Positions 46,490-55,683 of a DNA stretch of 64,000 nucleotides are shown here, in pieces. The stretch's first letter is position 1. Every line of letters starts with the position of its first letter. Below the pieces are notes generated by a model that made no database searches, was not told the origin of the DNA, and saw only the letters and a list, made by a program, of their open reading frames with translations. This DNA comes from Anaerobacillus sp. CMMVII. GTDB taxonomy: Bacteria; Bacillota; Bacilli; Bacillales; Anaerobacillaceae. The DNA is taken from NCBI RefSeq assembly GCF_025377685.1, contig NZ_JACEHK010000012.1, forward strand, positions 40,237 through 104,236, in the 5' to 3' direction. A program made the translations under genes and the position numbers.

Positions 46490-47142
46490 TTAATTATAGA
46501 CTACTTCAAGTTCTGCAAGCTCGTAAAAATTTCGTTTGAGGTCATTATATTGGATTGTGAACTGGTTAAACAAATCTTTGTGACTATTAACCTTTCATAA
46601 GAAGCATTTACTTTATCATGTTGTGTTTCAAGTTCATCGATAGTTAGATCTTCTTTTTGAATTAAATTATAAAGCTCTAGATCCAACTCAATCGCAAATT
46701 TATATTCATTATATAATTCAATATAGGTTTCATACCTGTTTTCCATTATGGTTACTAATTCCTCTGCAGCCTTCTTTAAATCCTCATCCTCGATGGTTTC
46801 TAAAATAGTAGTAATTAGCAAAAATTCGTTATATGCCTCATCAATACTCTCTCGTTCTTTTTCGATCATTGATTTTCTTGTGACAGCTATTTCCTCAGCT
46901 TGAGTTGCTAACGCTTTAATTTCATCTAAATCAGCTAACCCTAAAATTTGGTCGTATAATTCATATTCATCATTTTCTGCTTTTGATAGCGGCTCTTGCT
47001 GTTCTTCAAATGGAGCTTCTAGACTAACAGCTTTTTCTAAATGATGATAGATCTCTTCGGCCGGATTAACTTTTGTACAGCCAACCACTACTAAAAAAAG
47101 GATTAGTATGCTCCCAAGTCTAATTTTTTTAAATGTAAACAT
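46490..47142 (-). pseudogene. ykyA: YkyA-family lipoprotein, frameshifted near the C-terminus
   Basis: A lipoprotein (lipobox VVGC, cysteine about residue 22) followed by a long coiled-coil helical domain of the YkyA type (KAENDEYELYDQILGLADLD, RYETYIELYNEYKFAIELDL). The frame goes off after VNASYER and ends at 46501. The other frame continues KVNSHKDLFNQFTIQYNDLK and then ELAELEVVYN to 46490, the normal family ending. One A missing from GAAAGG at about 46595 explains it. Restored length is about 217 residues. Known as a putative wall-binding lipoprotein beside pdhA in Bacillus. Confidence 0.82.
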
Positions 47143-47322
47143 CTCTAATTTCCCCCTTTATCAAAACTTTTCCATTTAGGGTGTTCCTTAAAACATTATA
47201 CTAAATAATAACGTTTGACAACAGTTAAATGGACAATCCCTATCTTATATATATTTCCTTTACCTTTGTTTATTACATGTTTTTTTATATAAAAAACTAT
47301 CGTAAAATTGGGTAAACATCCA

Positions 47323-47350
47323 ACCAGAGATATTTTAACTGCATAGCATA
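47323..47350 (+). promoter_or_regulatory. SigmaK-type promoter for the yjcZ-like gene
   Basis: AC (47323-47324), exactly 17 bases, then CATAGCATA (47342-47350), an exact fit to the AC-N17-CATANNNTA form. It ends about 52 bp before the start codon. Expression late in the mother cell is inferred. Confidence 0.6.
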
Positions 47351-47402
47351 TTATTAAATCGCAAGCAAAAAGCGATTAAACTTTTATGAGGAGGAATTTA
47401 AT

Positions 47403-47555
47403 ATGTACGGACACGGATGTTGGGACCCATGTGGTATGGGCTATGGAGCTCCAGTTGCAGCACCAGTACACAGAGGTGGAGCAGGCTTCGCTTTAATCGT
47501 AGTACTGTTCATTTTATTAATCATTGTAGGTGCAGCTTGGTATCCTAGAGCTTAG
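47403..47555 (+). CDS. YjcZ-family small sporulation protein
   Basis: A 50-residue protein. Residues 1-30 are rich in Gly, Cys and aromatic residues (MYGHGCWDPCGMGYGAPVAA), and a single hydrophobic helix FALIVVLFILLIIVGAAW closes it. This matches the YjcZ/SscA group of tiny spore-assembly proteins. AGGAGGAA precedes ATG 47403. The sigmaK-like promoter upstream and the hairpin terminator make it a complete one-gene unit. Missed easily because of its size. Confidence 0.88.
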   Translation: MYGHGCWDPCGMGYGAPVAAPVHRGGAGFALIVVLFILLIIVGAAWYPRA

Positions 47556-47569
47556 TATTATCTTATGAA

Positions 47570-47610
47570 AGAACGAGAGTCTTCTGCTCTCGTTTTCTTT
47601 CTTTTTTTTC
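47570..47610 (+). terminator. Terminator of the yjcZ-like gene
   Basis: Stem AACGAGAG / CTCTCGTT with a 7-nt loop, followed by a long T-rich run. Confidence 0.88.
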
Positions 47611-47688
47611 CAATGAATAGTATAGTATTAACATTAAATATATTTACTAATAAAAAATACCTAGGGAATTGTAAGGAGTTGTGTGTAA

Positions 47689-48240
47689 ATGATTACTATG
47701 AAAGACGTCATAAAAGAAGGTCATCCAACCTTACGAAAAATTGCTGAAGAAGTTTCTATACCAGCGTCTCACGAAGACAAAGAAACTCTAAAAAAAATGA
47801 TGGACTTTTTACATAATAGCCAAAACCCGGAAATTGCAGAGAAATTTAACCTCAGACCAGGCGTTGGAATTGCCGCACCACAGATAAATGTGTCAAAACG
47901 AATGATCGCGGTTTTAGTTACAGACCAAAACGAAAATTTATATGAGTATGCTTTATTCAACCCTAAAATTGTTAGTCATTCAGTAGAGATGACAGAATTA
48001 GAAAATGGCGAAGGGTGTTTATCTGTCGATAGAGATGTTCCTGGTCTCGTACCACGATATGCAAGAATTACTGTTCAAGGTACAACTATTGATGGGGAAG
48101 GAATTTCGATCCGTCTACGCGGACTTCCAGCAATCGTTTTTCAACATGAAATCGACCACTTAAATGGTGTTATGTTTTACGATAGAATTGAAGAAGCAAA
48201 GGACCCATTTAAGCAACCTGTCCCAGAAGCATTTAAGTAA
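47689..48240 (+). CDS. def: Peptide deformylase
   Basis: A 183-residue metalloenzyme that removes the formyl group from new proteins. All three motifs are present: GVGIAAPQ (about 60), EGCLS (about 109, metal Cys) and QHEIDHLNG (about 152, HExxH). Type 2 long form, like B. subtilis DefB (YkrB). AAGGAG lies 11 bases before ATG 47689. It precedes rpoY-rnjA as in B. subtilis, and is followed by its own terminator and a repeat cluster. Confidence 0.96.
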   Translation: MITMKDVIKEGHPTLRKIAEEVSIPASHEDKETLKKMMDFLHNSQNPEIAEKFNLRPGVGIAAPQINVSKRMIAVLVTDQNENLYEYALFNPKIVSHSVEMTELENGEGCLSVDRDVPGLVPRYARITVQGTTIDGEGISIRLRGLPAIVFQHEIDHLNGVMFYDRIEEAKDPFKQPVPEAFK

Positions 48241-48248
48241 AATAACAG

Positions 48249-48290
48249 TAAGAGATAGACAAAAATGTCTATCTCTTTTTTTATTTTTTA
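48249..48290 (+). terminator. Terminator of def
   Basis: Perfect 12-pair stem AAGAGATAGACA / TGTCTATCTCTT with a 4-nt loop and a T-rich tail. Confidence 0.9.
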
Positions 48291-48344
48291 TTGCTAGCTA
48301 TTGAAAATATATAGCGGTTAAAAACTACTATGTTTCATCGTTTT

Positions 48345-48661
48345 TATTTTTTGGTCGTCTTTTGAGAATAAATAAGCTTTTGGGAATAATTTATTTTTCC
48401 CCATGCTTATTTATTCTCGAAAGCTTCACGCTTGGTTACGACCTAAAAGCTAATAGCAACAATCTTTTAGAAAGGCTGTTTTGGTAAAGTTTGTTGCTTT
48501 CGTAAAAATCCCAAAAGTCGGATTTTTACACAAAAATACTAAGATTTCACAACTTATTAAGTAAGCACTGCTCTTTTCTTACTTATTGTATTCGGTGATA
48601 TCTTCATCTATGGATTTTAAAAAGCAACAATGTTTTAGAAAAGAGCCTTTAGAAAAGAGCG
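48345..48661 (+). repeat. Type A MITE-like element interrupted by copy 11b (copy 11a)
   Basis: The left end is decayed. TTGGTCGTC, the arm GAGAATAAATAAGC/GCTTATTTATTCTC and CTTCACGCTTGGTTACGACC remain; arms B and C are fused by a deletion. The right end CAACAATCTTTTAGAAA is cut by copy 11b and resumes as TTTAGAAAAGAGCG at 48648-48661. Confidence 0.8.
48474..48647 (+). repeat. MITE-like element, core type B, 174 bp, nested (copy 11b)
   Basis: The ends are GGCTGTTTTGGTAAAG and TTTTAGAAAAGAGCC. The exact 8-bp duplication TTTAGAAA (48466-48473 and 48648-48655) comes from the terminus of copy 11a, which it interrupts. The core AATCCCAAAAGTCGGATTTT with ACTAAGATTTCACAACTTAT equals that of copies 3 and 13. 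Confidence 0.88.
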
Positions 48662-48798
48662 TATTTTTAAAACCTAAACTTTTAAGTGACTTAAAAATCA
48701 TAAAAAATTATGTTCTTCAGTTTTTTCCATTCATGAGTTCTCCTATCTAACACATACTAACTCAAAGAAAACTTTCGGTTATAAAGGAGGCTACAATA

Positions 48799-48876
48799 GT
48801 GTTAAAAAGATGGCGTGAAAAATTATTGAAAAAATGTCGGGATCTTCTACCACAAAAACGGCTATTAGAATCGTAA
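48799..48876 (+). CDS. Possible 25-residue cationic peptide
   Basis: GTG 48799 follows a near-perfect ribosome site AAAGGAGG at six bases and opens a frame of 25 codons: MLKRWREKLLKKCRDLLPQK then RLLES. The peptide is strongly basic and would form an amphipathic helix. No terminator or promoter was firmly found, and no family is recognised. It may be a short membrane-active peptide or a leader; the strong ribosome site is the only evidence. Confidence 0.4.
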   Translation: MLKRWREKLLKKCRDLLPQKRLLES

Positions 48877-49113
48877 TACTATTCTTTTTTCTACCTAAAT
48901 TTGTTATCTAATGAAAAATAATGTATGATGCTAATTATCATTGTTTTCTTTCTTCATAATTATAAGCTTATCCAATTAAATGATTGAGTAAAGTTTCTGA
49001 GAAACTACACCAAAATTATTGATTTTAGCATTCAAAAAGAAAAACATGAAAAAATAACCAGTATCATTTATAATAATGAAAGATAAATTAACGATTTTTA
49101 AGGAGAGGTTTAA

Positions 49114-49323
49114 ATGATTTACAAAGTACTATACCAAGAAAGACTTATTGAAGTTCCAGTAAGAGAAAAAACACAATCCCTTTACGTTGAAGCTAGTTCT
49201 GAAATGGAAGTAAGGCAAATGTTAGCCCAAAGGCCATATAATATTGAATTCGTTTTACCAGTAGATGGGGATTACTTAGAATACGAAAAACAGAACGAAA
49301 ATTTTAAAGTGGAGAATGTGTAA
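49114..49323 (+). CDS. rpoY: RNA polymerase epsilon subunit RpoY
   Basis: A 69-residue protein ([38 protein letters not shown]) of the DUF1447/RpoY family, a small subunit of Firmicute RNA polymerase that binds near the beta-prime jaw. AAGGAGAGG lies upstream of ATG 49114. rnjA starts four bases after its stop, the invariant rpoY-rnjA pair of Bacilli. Confidence 0.95.
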   Translation: MIYKVLYQERLIEVPVREKTQSLYVEASSEMEVRQMLAQRPYNIEFVLPVDGDYLEYEKQNENFKVENV

Positions 49324-49327
49324 AATT

Positions 49328-50995
49328 ATGAAGCAGGTAAAAAACAATCAAACTGCCGTTTTTGCTCTAGGTGGACTGGGCGAAATCGGAAAAAACACAT
49401 ATGCAGTGCAATTCCAAGATGAAATTATTTTAATTGATGCCGGGATAAAATTTCCAGAGGATGAGTTACTTGGAATTGATTATGTAATCCCTGACTACAC
49501 TTATTTAGTCAAAAATGTCGATAAAATCAAAGGATTATTTATAACCCATGGACATGAGGATCATATAGGTGGTGTTCCCTACCTACTAAGACAAGTTAAC
49601 ATTCCAATCTACGGAGGGAAATTAGCGCTTGGCTTATTAAAAGGGAAATTAGAGGAGCATGGTTTATTAAGAAAAACAAAGATGTATGAGATCAAAGAAG
49701 AGGACATCATAAAATTCCAAAAAGTATCGGTATCATTTTTTAGGACAACCCACAGTATCCCTGATTCATACGGGATAGTTGTAAAAACTCCTCCTGGTAA
49801 TGTCGTTCATACTGGCGATTTCAAATTTGATTTTACACCTGTTGGAGAGCCGGCAAACTTAACGAAGATGGCTCTAATTGGACAAGAAGGGGTACTTTGC
49901 CTTTTGTCTGACAGTACTAATAGTGAAGTCCCTGGCTTTACAATGTCAGAACGTAAAGTTGGAGAAAGCATCGATAGCATCTTCCGCAAAGTTGATGGTA
50001 GATTAATATTTGCTACCTTTGCATCAAATATTCACCGTCTTCAACAAGTTGTCGAATCAGCTGTTACTAATAACCGTAAAGTAGCCGTTTTCGGAAGAAG
50101 TATGGAAAATGCAATTACTATTGGGCAGGAATTAGGTTATATAAAAGCACCCAAAGGTACCTTTATAGAACATAATCAGTTAAATAAATTACCAGCAAAT
50201 GAAGTTACTATATTGTGTACTGGAAGCCAAGGTGAACCAATGGCTGCATTATCCAGAATTGCATTTGGCACTCACCGTCAAATACAAATTATCCCTGGAG
50301 ATACTGTTGTTTTCTCTTCGTCACCTATTCCAGGAAACACACTAAGTGTAAGCAAAACAATAAATCAATTATATCGCGCTGGAGCAGAAGTAATTCACGG
50401 TTCTTTAAGCGACATTCATACTTCTGGTCACGGCGGTCAGGAAGAGCAAAAGCTGATGCTTCGTCTAATGAAACCAAAGTACTTCCTGCCAATTCACGGC
50501 GAGTATAGAATGTTAAAAATGCATGTACGACTTGCTGTTGATTGTGATGTTCCGGAGGAAAATTGTTTTGTGATGGATAATGGAGAAGTTTTAGCTTTAG
50601 GTCAAGACGAAGCCGCTATAGCGGGTAAAGTGCCTTCCGGATCTGTATATGTCGATGGGAATGGTATTGGTGACATTGGTAACATAGTTTTACGCGATCG
50701 AAGAATTTTATCTGAAGAAGGACTGGTTGTCGTTGTCGTTAGCTTGAATATGAAAGAATTTAAGGTAACAGCAGGACCTGATATTATTTCAAGAGGTTTC
50801 GTCTACATGCGCGAATCTGGGGACTTAATAAATGATGCTCAAGCTTTACTCGCAAAACATCTTCAGGCAATAATGGACCGTAAAACATCTCAATGGTCTG
50901 AAATTAAAAATGAAATTACCGATGTATTAGGACCGTTTCTATATGAAAAAACGAAGCGTAAACCAATGATCTTACCAATTATTATGGAAGTATAA
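49328..50995 (+). CDS. rnjA: Ribonuclease J1
   Basis: A 555-residue metallo-beta-lactamase/beta-CASP nuclease with 5'-exo and endonuclease activity, central to mRNA decay. Zinc motif [15 protein letters not shown] (about residue 73), HTGDFKFDF, the beta-CASP region, and [15 protein letters not shown] with [12 protein letters not shown] 49328 is chosen, with GGAGA inside the end of rpoY. SR1P from the same window promotes the GapA-RNase J1 contact in B. subtilis. Confidence 0.96.
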   Translation: MKQVKNNQTAVFALGGLGEIGKNTYAVQFQDEIILIDAGIKFPEDELLGIDYVIPDYTYLVKNVDKIKGLFITHGHEDHIGGVPYLLRQVNIPIYGGKLALGLLKGKLEEHGLLRKTKMYEIKEEDIIKFQKVSVSFFRTTHSIPDSYGIVVKTPPGNVVHTGDFKFDFTPVGEPANLTKMALIGQEGVLCLLSDSTNSEVPGFTMSERKVGESIDSIFRKVDGRLIFATFASNIHRLQQVVESAVTNNRKVAVFGRSMENAITIGQELGYIKAPKGTFIEHNQLNKLPANEVTILCTGSQGEPMAALSRIAFGTHRQIQIIPGDTVVFSSSPIPGNTLSVSKTINQLYRAGAEVIHGSLSDIHTSGHGGQEEQKLMLRLMKPKYFLPIHGEYRMLKMHVRLAVDCDVPEENCFVMDNGEVLALGQDEAAIAGKVPSGSVYVDGNGIGDIGNIVLRDRRILSEEGLVVVVVSLNMKEFKVTAGPDIISRGFVYMRESGDLINDAQALLAKHLQAIMDRKTSQWSEIKNEITDVLGPFLYEKTKRKPMILPIIMEV

Positions 50996-51055
50996 TACAT
51001 TTGAACTCCCTTCCTTGTTGGTGATTTATTAGATAGAGCCTATAATATTTTAAAG

Positions 51056-51100
51056 CCAAAAAAAGACGAAAGGGCTAAAAATCCTTGTCGTCTTTTTTTG
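51056..51100. terminator. Bidirectional terminator between rnjA and ktrC
   Basis: Stem AAAAGACGA...AGG / CCTTGTCGTCTTTT with minor bulges, between an A run and T7. Confidence 0.8.
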
Positions 51101-51105
51101 TAGTT

Positions 51106-51771
51106 TTAATCTTTATCAAATAGGGCATCTTCTAATTTATTTATATCAACCACGGCTCCGATGACAATTAGGATATCGCCACTTAAAACTTTCTCTGTCC
51201 CATAAGGAGAGACATTAATGATACCTTCTCTTTTAATCGCCATGATGTTTACTCCGTATTTGGCTCGAATATTTAACTCAACCAATGATTTATTGTTCAT
51301 CTTCTCTCCTGCAATTAGCTCAACAATACTATAATCCTTCGATAACTCTAGATAATCTAGGACATTTTTTGAGACAATATTATGGGCAATACGGATCCCC
51401 ATATCTCTCTCTGGGTGAACCACTTTATGGGCCCCAATTTTGTTTAACACTTTCTCATGATAATCATTCTGAGCTTTTACTGTTATATGCTTGACTCCAA
51501 GTTCATCTAGAATTAGTGTTGTCAGGATACTTGCTTGTATATTATCACCAATTGCTACGATAACATGATCAAAATTTCGGATACCAAGACTTCGTAAAGC
51601 ACCTTCATCAGCCCCATCGGCAACTACAGCATGAGTAACTATGGAGGAAAAGTTATTAACTTTATCTTCGTCTGTATCTATCGCAAGAACTTCCATCCCT
51701 TGATCGCTTAATGATTTACAAATACTTCCACCAAATCTACCTAATCCAATAACCGCAAACTGTTTTTTCAT
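51106..51771 (-). CDS. ktrC: KtrC potassium-channel regulatory subunit
   Basis: A 221-residue RCK protein. An N-terminal Rossmann domain has AVIGLGRFGGSICKSLSDQG (GxGxxG) and IDTDEDKVNNF for nucleotide binding. A C-terminal TrkA_C domain (about 135-221) follows. It gates the membrane partner KtrD in response to ATP/ADP and c-di-AMP; no KtrD gene is next to it, as in B. subtilis (ykqB). ATG 51771 has a modest GGGGGA ten bases upstream. Confidence 0.94.
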   Translation of the reverse strand: MKKQFAVIGLGRFGGSICKSLSDQGMEVLAIDTDEDKVNNFSSIVTHAVVADGADEGALRSLGIRNFDHVIVAIGDNIQASILTTLILDELGVKHITVKAQNDYHEKVLNKIGAHKVVHPERDMGIRIAHNIVSKNVLDYLELSKDYSIVELIAGEKMNNKSLVELNIRAKYGVNIMAIKREGIINVSPYGTEKVLSGDILIVIGAVVDINKLEDALFDKD

Positions 51772-51889
51772 AGAGCCGTATTTCCCCCATTCATTGAAAA
51801 ACTTCCAATTAGCTTATCTTGTTATTATCATATCATAATATTTAAAATGTTATAGTAATTGAAGTTTAAAATTGAAGGGAAAACTTAAT

Positions 51890-53107
51890 TTAAAACAATC
51901 GGTTCCAAGTTTGCTGTCCAACAATACCATCAATTCTTATTCCCGATCTTCTTTGAAAGTCTCTAACAGCTCGTTCTGTGTTAGGACCATAAATCCCGTC
52001 AACCTGAACATTTAACGCTCGTTGAACATGTTTGACATCCTCACCACGCAGCATTGGACTTTGAACTGATAATAACCTCTCATATGTTGGTTGGTTACCT
52101 GCCAGCCGATCAAGAGCTCTCCAAGTAATCGGACCTACGATCCCATCAACAGCTAAATTGTTTCTCCGTTGAAACTCCATGACTCTATTTTCTGTACCCG
52201 GCCCATATATCCCATCTATTAATGCACCAACCTTTTCTTGAACTTCAGCAACATCTTGCCCACGCATCATCGGTTGCATCAAACGCAACATTCTACGAGT
52301 TTCACCACTAAATTGCTCCTCACGTGCATCAGGCTCATCTGAAGGTGCTCCATGCTCAATCTGTTCTCCTGAAGCATTAAAATTGTCTAATGCTCTTCTT
52401 GTTTCAGGACCAACTACTCCATCTACAACTATTCGAGCACTTCGTTGAAATCTCTGTACTGCATCGACAGTTAACGGCCCAAATATCCCATCGATAGGAC
52501 CTGGTTCAAATCCTAAATTATTTAGTCTTTGTTGAATTGCTCTTACATCATCTCCACGGTCGCCTTGGCTCAAAATTGTTCGATTCGTTGGTTGTGAAGG
52601 AATAACAATAGGTGAACTAGTAGGAATAGCCCTACCTTCTCTAAGTGACGCTCTAAATTGTTCCATACTAATAGAAGGACATGGTTTCCAAGCATACCCC
52701 GGAAACTCAATATGCCCCCAAACATCCTCAACTGATAGATTAAAATCATTCAATAACTTCCTCACCAACTTAAGCGTTGCATTCCTTTGCGCTCTTTCGA
52801 GAGTTTGAGTTCGAAAGTCACCGACCATACAAATCCCTAAGGCTCTGCCATTACTATTACCAACATGATAACTCACTACCTCAGGATCATGACAAAGGTC
52901 TATCGAGCCATCTTTATTGACAACATAATGGTAGGCAATACCAGGCCAGTCAAGTGAATTAACATGATATCTGGCGAATGCCTCTGCACTACCAGATGTT
53001 GTTGCGCTGTGGTGAATGGCAATATTACGAATTTCTGAAATTGCCCTTCTTCGATACCTTTTGCTTGGATGTCTAACTAAACTATTTCGTTTATCATTTA
53101 TATTCAT
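51890..53107 (-). CDS. N-acetylmuramoyl-L-alanine amidase with three peptidoglycan-binding repeats
   Basis: A 405-residue protein. An Amidase_2/PGRP domain (about 25-165) has IAIHHSATTSG (zinc His), IAYHYVVNKDG and EFPGYAWKPCPS. Three PG_binding_1 repeats follow, at about 180-240, 270-325 and 340-405 (GDRGDDVRAIQQRLNNLGFE, RGQDVAEVQEKVGALIDGIYG, RGEDVKHVQRALNVQVDGIY). No signal peptide is visible, so release needs lysis, a holin or another route. Spore, mother-cell or phage-derived lysis are candidate roles. The start follows AAAGAGGTG. Not in this place in B. subtilis. Confidence 0.87.
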   Translation of the reverse strand: MNINDKRNSLVRHPSKRYRRRAISEIRNIAIHHSATTSGSAEAFARYHVNSLDWPGIAYHYVVNKDGSIDLCHDPEVVSYHVGNSNGRALGICMVGDFRTQTLERAQRNATLKLVRKLLNDFNLSVEDVWGHIEFPGYAWKPCPSISMEQFRASLREGRAIPTSSPIVIPSQPTNRTILSQGDRGDDVRAIQQRLNNLGFEPGPIDGIFGPLTVDAVQRFQRSARIVVDGVVGPETRRALDNFNASGEQIEHGAPSDEPDAREEQFSGETRRMLRLMQPMMRGQDVAEVQEKVGALIDGIYGPGTENRVMEFQRRNNLAVDGIVGPITWRALDRLAGNQPTYERLLSVQSPMLRGEDVKHVQRALNVQVDGIYGPNTERAVRDFQRRSGIRIDGIVGQQTWNRLF

Positions 53108-53257
53108 AAAAAAATCACCTCTTTCTATATATACAAAATAATCCAGAAATAGGTGACTTTTTTTAAGTTGAGAGTTTAAAGTGTTGAGTGTTGAGTTGTT
53201 TAAAAGTAATGCTTCGCAGCTTTACAGAAAAAACTTTCAACTATACACTCTAAACTA

Positions 53258-53707
53258 TTATTCTTCTTTTATCCCTAGCACACGATTCACACGCTTAGTA
53301 AGCATCTTCATTCCTCCACCACCAGCTTGAAAATGACGAAGTTGTCCTTCACTATCAAATACATAGTATGAAGGTACATATTTATTTTCAAAAGCATCTG
53401 TCAGTTTATGAGCACTATCAATATAGATCGGTTGTGTAATGTCATGTTCATGAGCTACTTTTTTTATTTCTTCCATATCAAGGTCTTTTTCTGAACGTGG
53501 CATATGGACCGCAATGACATTTAATTGGTCCTTATATTGATCTCGAAACTCGTTGACACTATGCATTGCTTCTTTACATAGATGACAACTTATAGACCAA
53601 AAGTGAAATAATGTTGGTTTCTCCCCAACTAAGTCTTCTCTTGTTACTTCACCATTTAACCACTCAGTAGCACCAGTTAGTTCAGGCATTTGTGATCTTA
53701 ACTTCAT
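53258..53707 (-). CDS. ykuV: YkuV, thioredoxin-like thiol-disulfide protein
   Basis: A 149-residue TlpA-like protein without signal peptide. FHFWSISCHLCKEAMHSVNE carries the active CxxC (CHLC), and KYVPSYYVFDSEG carries the cis-proline. B. subtilis YkuV is a cytosolic thiol reductase of 148 residues. ATG 53707 follows AGGAGTTG; an upstream ATG adds 13 unsupported residues. It is paired with ykuU, which lies upstream. Confidence 0.92.
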   Translation of the reverse strand: MKLRSQMPELTGATEWLNGEVTREDLVGEKPTLFHFWSISCHLCKEAMHSVNEFRDQYKDQLNVIAVHMPRSEKDLDMEEIKKVAHEHDITQPIYIDSAHKLTDAFENKYVPSYYVFDSEGQLRHFQAGGGGMKMLTKRVNRVLGIKEE

Positions 53708-53732
53708 AACATCAACTCCTAAATAGTGTAAG

Positions 53733-53760
53733 AAAAGGTCTAACAATTTGCTAGACCTTT
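53733..53760 (-). terminator. Hairpin between ykuU and ykuV (attenuator or terminator)
   Basis: Nine-pair stem AAAGGTCTA / TAGACCTTT with a 9-nt loop, followed on the minus strand by TTTTCTT. It lies in the 67-bp gap between the two genes, so it may reduce ykuV expression relative to ykuU. Confidence 0.65.
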
Positions 53761-53774
53761 CATTAAATCTCTAA

Positions 53775-54320
53775 TTAAAGTGTTTCTTGGCCGGGCTTCC
53801 AGTTTGCTGGACATAACCCACCAGTTTGAAGTGCTTGAAGCACACGCAAGGTCTCATCAACATCGCGACCAATATTATTGTGGTTAACTACTGAATACAT
53901 TAACTCTCCTTCTGGGCTAATAATGAATAACCCACGTAGAGCAATTCCAGCATCTTCGATTAGTACACCATATTCTCTGGAGACAACATGGTTAGTATCC
54001 GCTGCTAAAGGATACTTTAGCTCTCCTAACCCATTAGAATTTCTGTCAGTGTTGATCCATGCTAAATGTGTATGAATAGTATCTGTAGATACACCTATTA
54101 CTTCGGTGTCCAAATCTTCAAACTCATCGAAACGGTCACTAACTGCTGTTATTTCTGTTGGGCATACGAAAGTGAAATCCATTGGATAGAAGAAAAGAAC
54201 AGTCCATTTGTCGTTTTTCATATTTTCCTCTAGACTAACTTTACCAAACTCCTTATTAGGCATTACTGCGTCCATTTCAAATCTAGGTGCTTGCTTTGCT
54301 ACCATTCTTTTGTCACTCAT
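53775..54320 (-). CDS. ykuU: YkuU, 2-Cys peroxiredoxin
   Basis: A 181-residue AhpC/Prx1-type peroxidase. The peroxidatic Cys is in FYPMDFTFVCPTEITAVSDR (about residue 52) and the resolving Cys in GGLCPANWKPG near the end. It reduces peroxides and is re-reduced by a thiol partner; YkuV next door is the likely donor. ATG 54320 follows AGGAGG. Divergent from ykuT. Confidence 0.94.
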   Translation of the reverse strand: MSDKRMVAKQAPRFEMDAVMPNKEFGKVSLEENMKNDKWTVLFFYPMDFTFVCPTEITAVSDRFDEFEDLDTEVIGVSTDTIHTHLAWINTDRNSNGLGELKYPLAADTNHVVSREYGVLIEDAGIALRGLFIISPEGELMYSVVNHNNIGRDVDETLRVLQALQTGGLCPANWKPGQETL

Positions 54321-54621
54321 ATGTAAAACCTCCTAAATTATTACCCATGTAGTGGGTTTTATCTTTATGTTGTAATTACGACTATAAAAGAATTAATATT
54401 AACAGTCAACGTAATTAGTAAATTCATCCTTTTATAATAGTAACTAATGAATATTATACCCTCACCGAAACGAAATTAACGAATCATAACACTTATTAAA
54501 GAAAAGTTTTTCATTTATACCATATTAGTTTAAGAATGATACTAATTATGATAGACTCTTGTTTATGTTTAGTTTCTTTTGCTCAAAGGAAATACTTATA
54601 ATAAAAAGGAGTGGAGATATC

Positions 54622-55458
54622 ATGTACTTTGAATGGCTTGAAACCTACGATTGGAGCGAGCTAATAGTAGGTGTTTCAGTTATCGTAATACAGTTATTAG
54701 GAATATTTTTGTTATATATGATCGTTAAGAACATAGGAACTAGGATTATTTATAGTTCTTTTAAAAAGTTACAAGAACAAAGAGGAATGCATCCTGGTCG
54801 AACAAAAACTTTAGAAAAGCTGGCACTTAATGTATTTACCTATTTTCTAATCTTCTTTCTATTAACGATTGTTATCGGCATCTTCGATTATGAAATAGCA
54901 CCATTGATTGCTGGTGCAGGTATTATCGGTCTTGCTATTGGTTTTGGGGCTCAAGGTTTAGTAAGTGACGTAGTTACAGGTTTCTTTATCTTACTTGAGA
55001 AACAAATTGAAGTGGACGACTACGTAACGATGGCAGGATTAGACGGCATAGTAGAAGAAGTCGGTTTACGTACAACTCGACTTCGAGGATTTGATGGCAC
55101 ATTGCATTTTATTCCTAATCGAGAAATTAAAAATGTTAGTAATCATTCCCGTGGAAATATGAGAGCGTTAGTGGATATTAGTATAGCCTACGATGAAAAT
55201 ATCGATCAAGCAATCATGGTTTTACAAGCAGCTTGTGATTCCATCGCACAACAAGAACCTGCGATAAAAGAAGGGCCTAATGTAGTTGGCGTACAAAGTC
55301 TTGGTGACTCTGATGTCGTGATTCGTATTATTGCTAAAACCGAAAATATGGTGCAATGGGAAATTGAAAGAAAGCTTCGAAAAGCATTGAAAGAAGCACT
55401 TGATCGCCATGGTATAGAAATTCCTTTCCCACATCAAGTGTATATTGAGAAAAAATAA
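54622..55458 (+). CDS. ykuT: YkuT, MscS-family mechanosensitive channel
   Basis: A 278-residue protein with three membrane helices. The pore helix is glycine/alanine-rich (APLIAGAGIIGLAIGFGAQG) and is followed by VSDVVTGFFILLEKQIEVDD, the MscS signature. A soluble beta/alpha-beta domain continues to the C-terminus (VEEVGLRTTRLRGFDGTLHF). It relieves osmotic downshock by opening under membrane tension. ATG 54622 is preferred (AAAAAGGAGTGG); an upstream ATG 54559 is unsupported. Confidence 0.93.
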   Translation: MYFEWLETYDWSELIVGVSVIVIQLLGIFLLYMIVKNIGTRIIYSSFKKLQEQRGMHPGRTKTLEKLALNVFTYFLIFFLLTIVIGIFDYEIAPLIAGAGIIGLAIGFGAQGLVSDVVTGFFILLEKQIEVDDYVTMAGLDGIVEEVGLRTTRLRGFDGTLHFIPNREIKNVSNHSRGNMRALVDISIAYDENIDQAIMVLQAACDSIAQQEPAIKEGPNVVGVQSLGDSDVVIRIIAKTENMVQWEIERKLRKALKEALDRHGIEIPFPHQVYIEKK

Positions 55459-55551
55459 GAAAAGTAATGTTCTGTTATGAAAGTGATGCAATTCCTTTCA
55501 AATCTATCTCAGCTAGCTATTTGCTTGAAACATTTAATGACCAATAGAAAA

Positions 55552-55608
55552 GACTTTTTTTCAAAGATTATTGCCTTAAAGGCAAGCAACAAACTTTACG
55601 AAAACAGC
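55552..55608. repeat. Short decayed MITE-like element (copy 12)
   Basis: GACTTTTTTTCAAAGATTATTGC and GCAACAAACTTTACGAAAACAGC face each other around CTTAAAGGCAAG. There is little core and no clear target duplication. Confidence 0.55.
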
Positions 55609-55613
55609 GTAAT

Positions 55614-55662
55614 GTAAAAAAGTTAGCCCTTTCCTTAGAAAGATAGGGCTAACTTTTCCTTG
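55614..55662 (-). terminator. Terminator of ykuS
   Basis: Perfect 13-base arms AAAAGTTAGCCCT / AGGGCTAACTTTT with a 14-nt loop and T-rich flank on the minus strand. Confidence 0.88.
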
Positions 55663-55683
55663 TCCATTTGAAAATACTTATAC

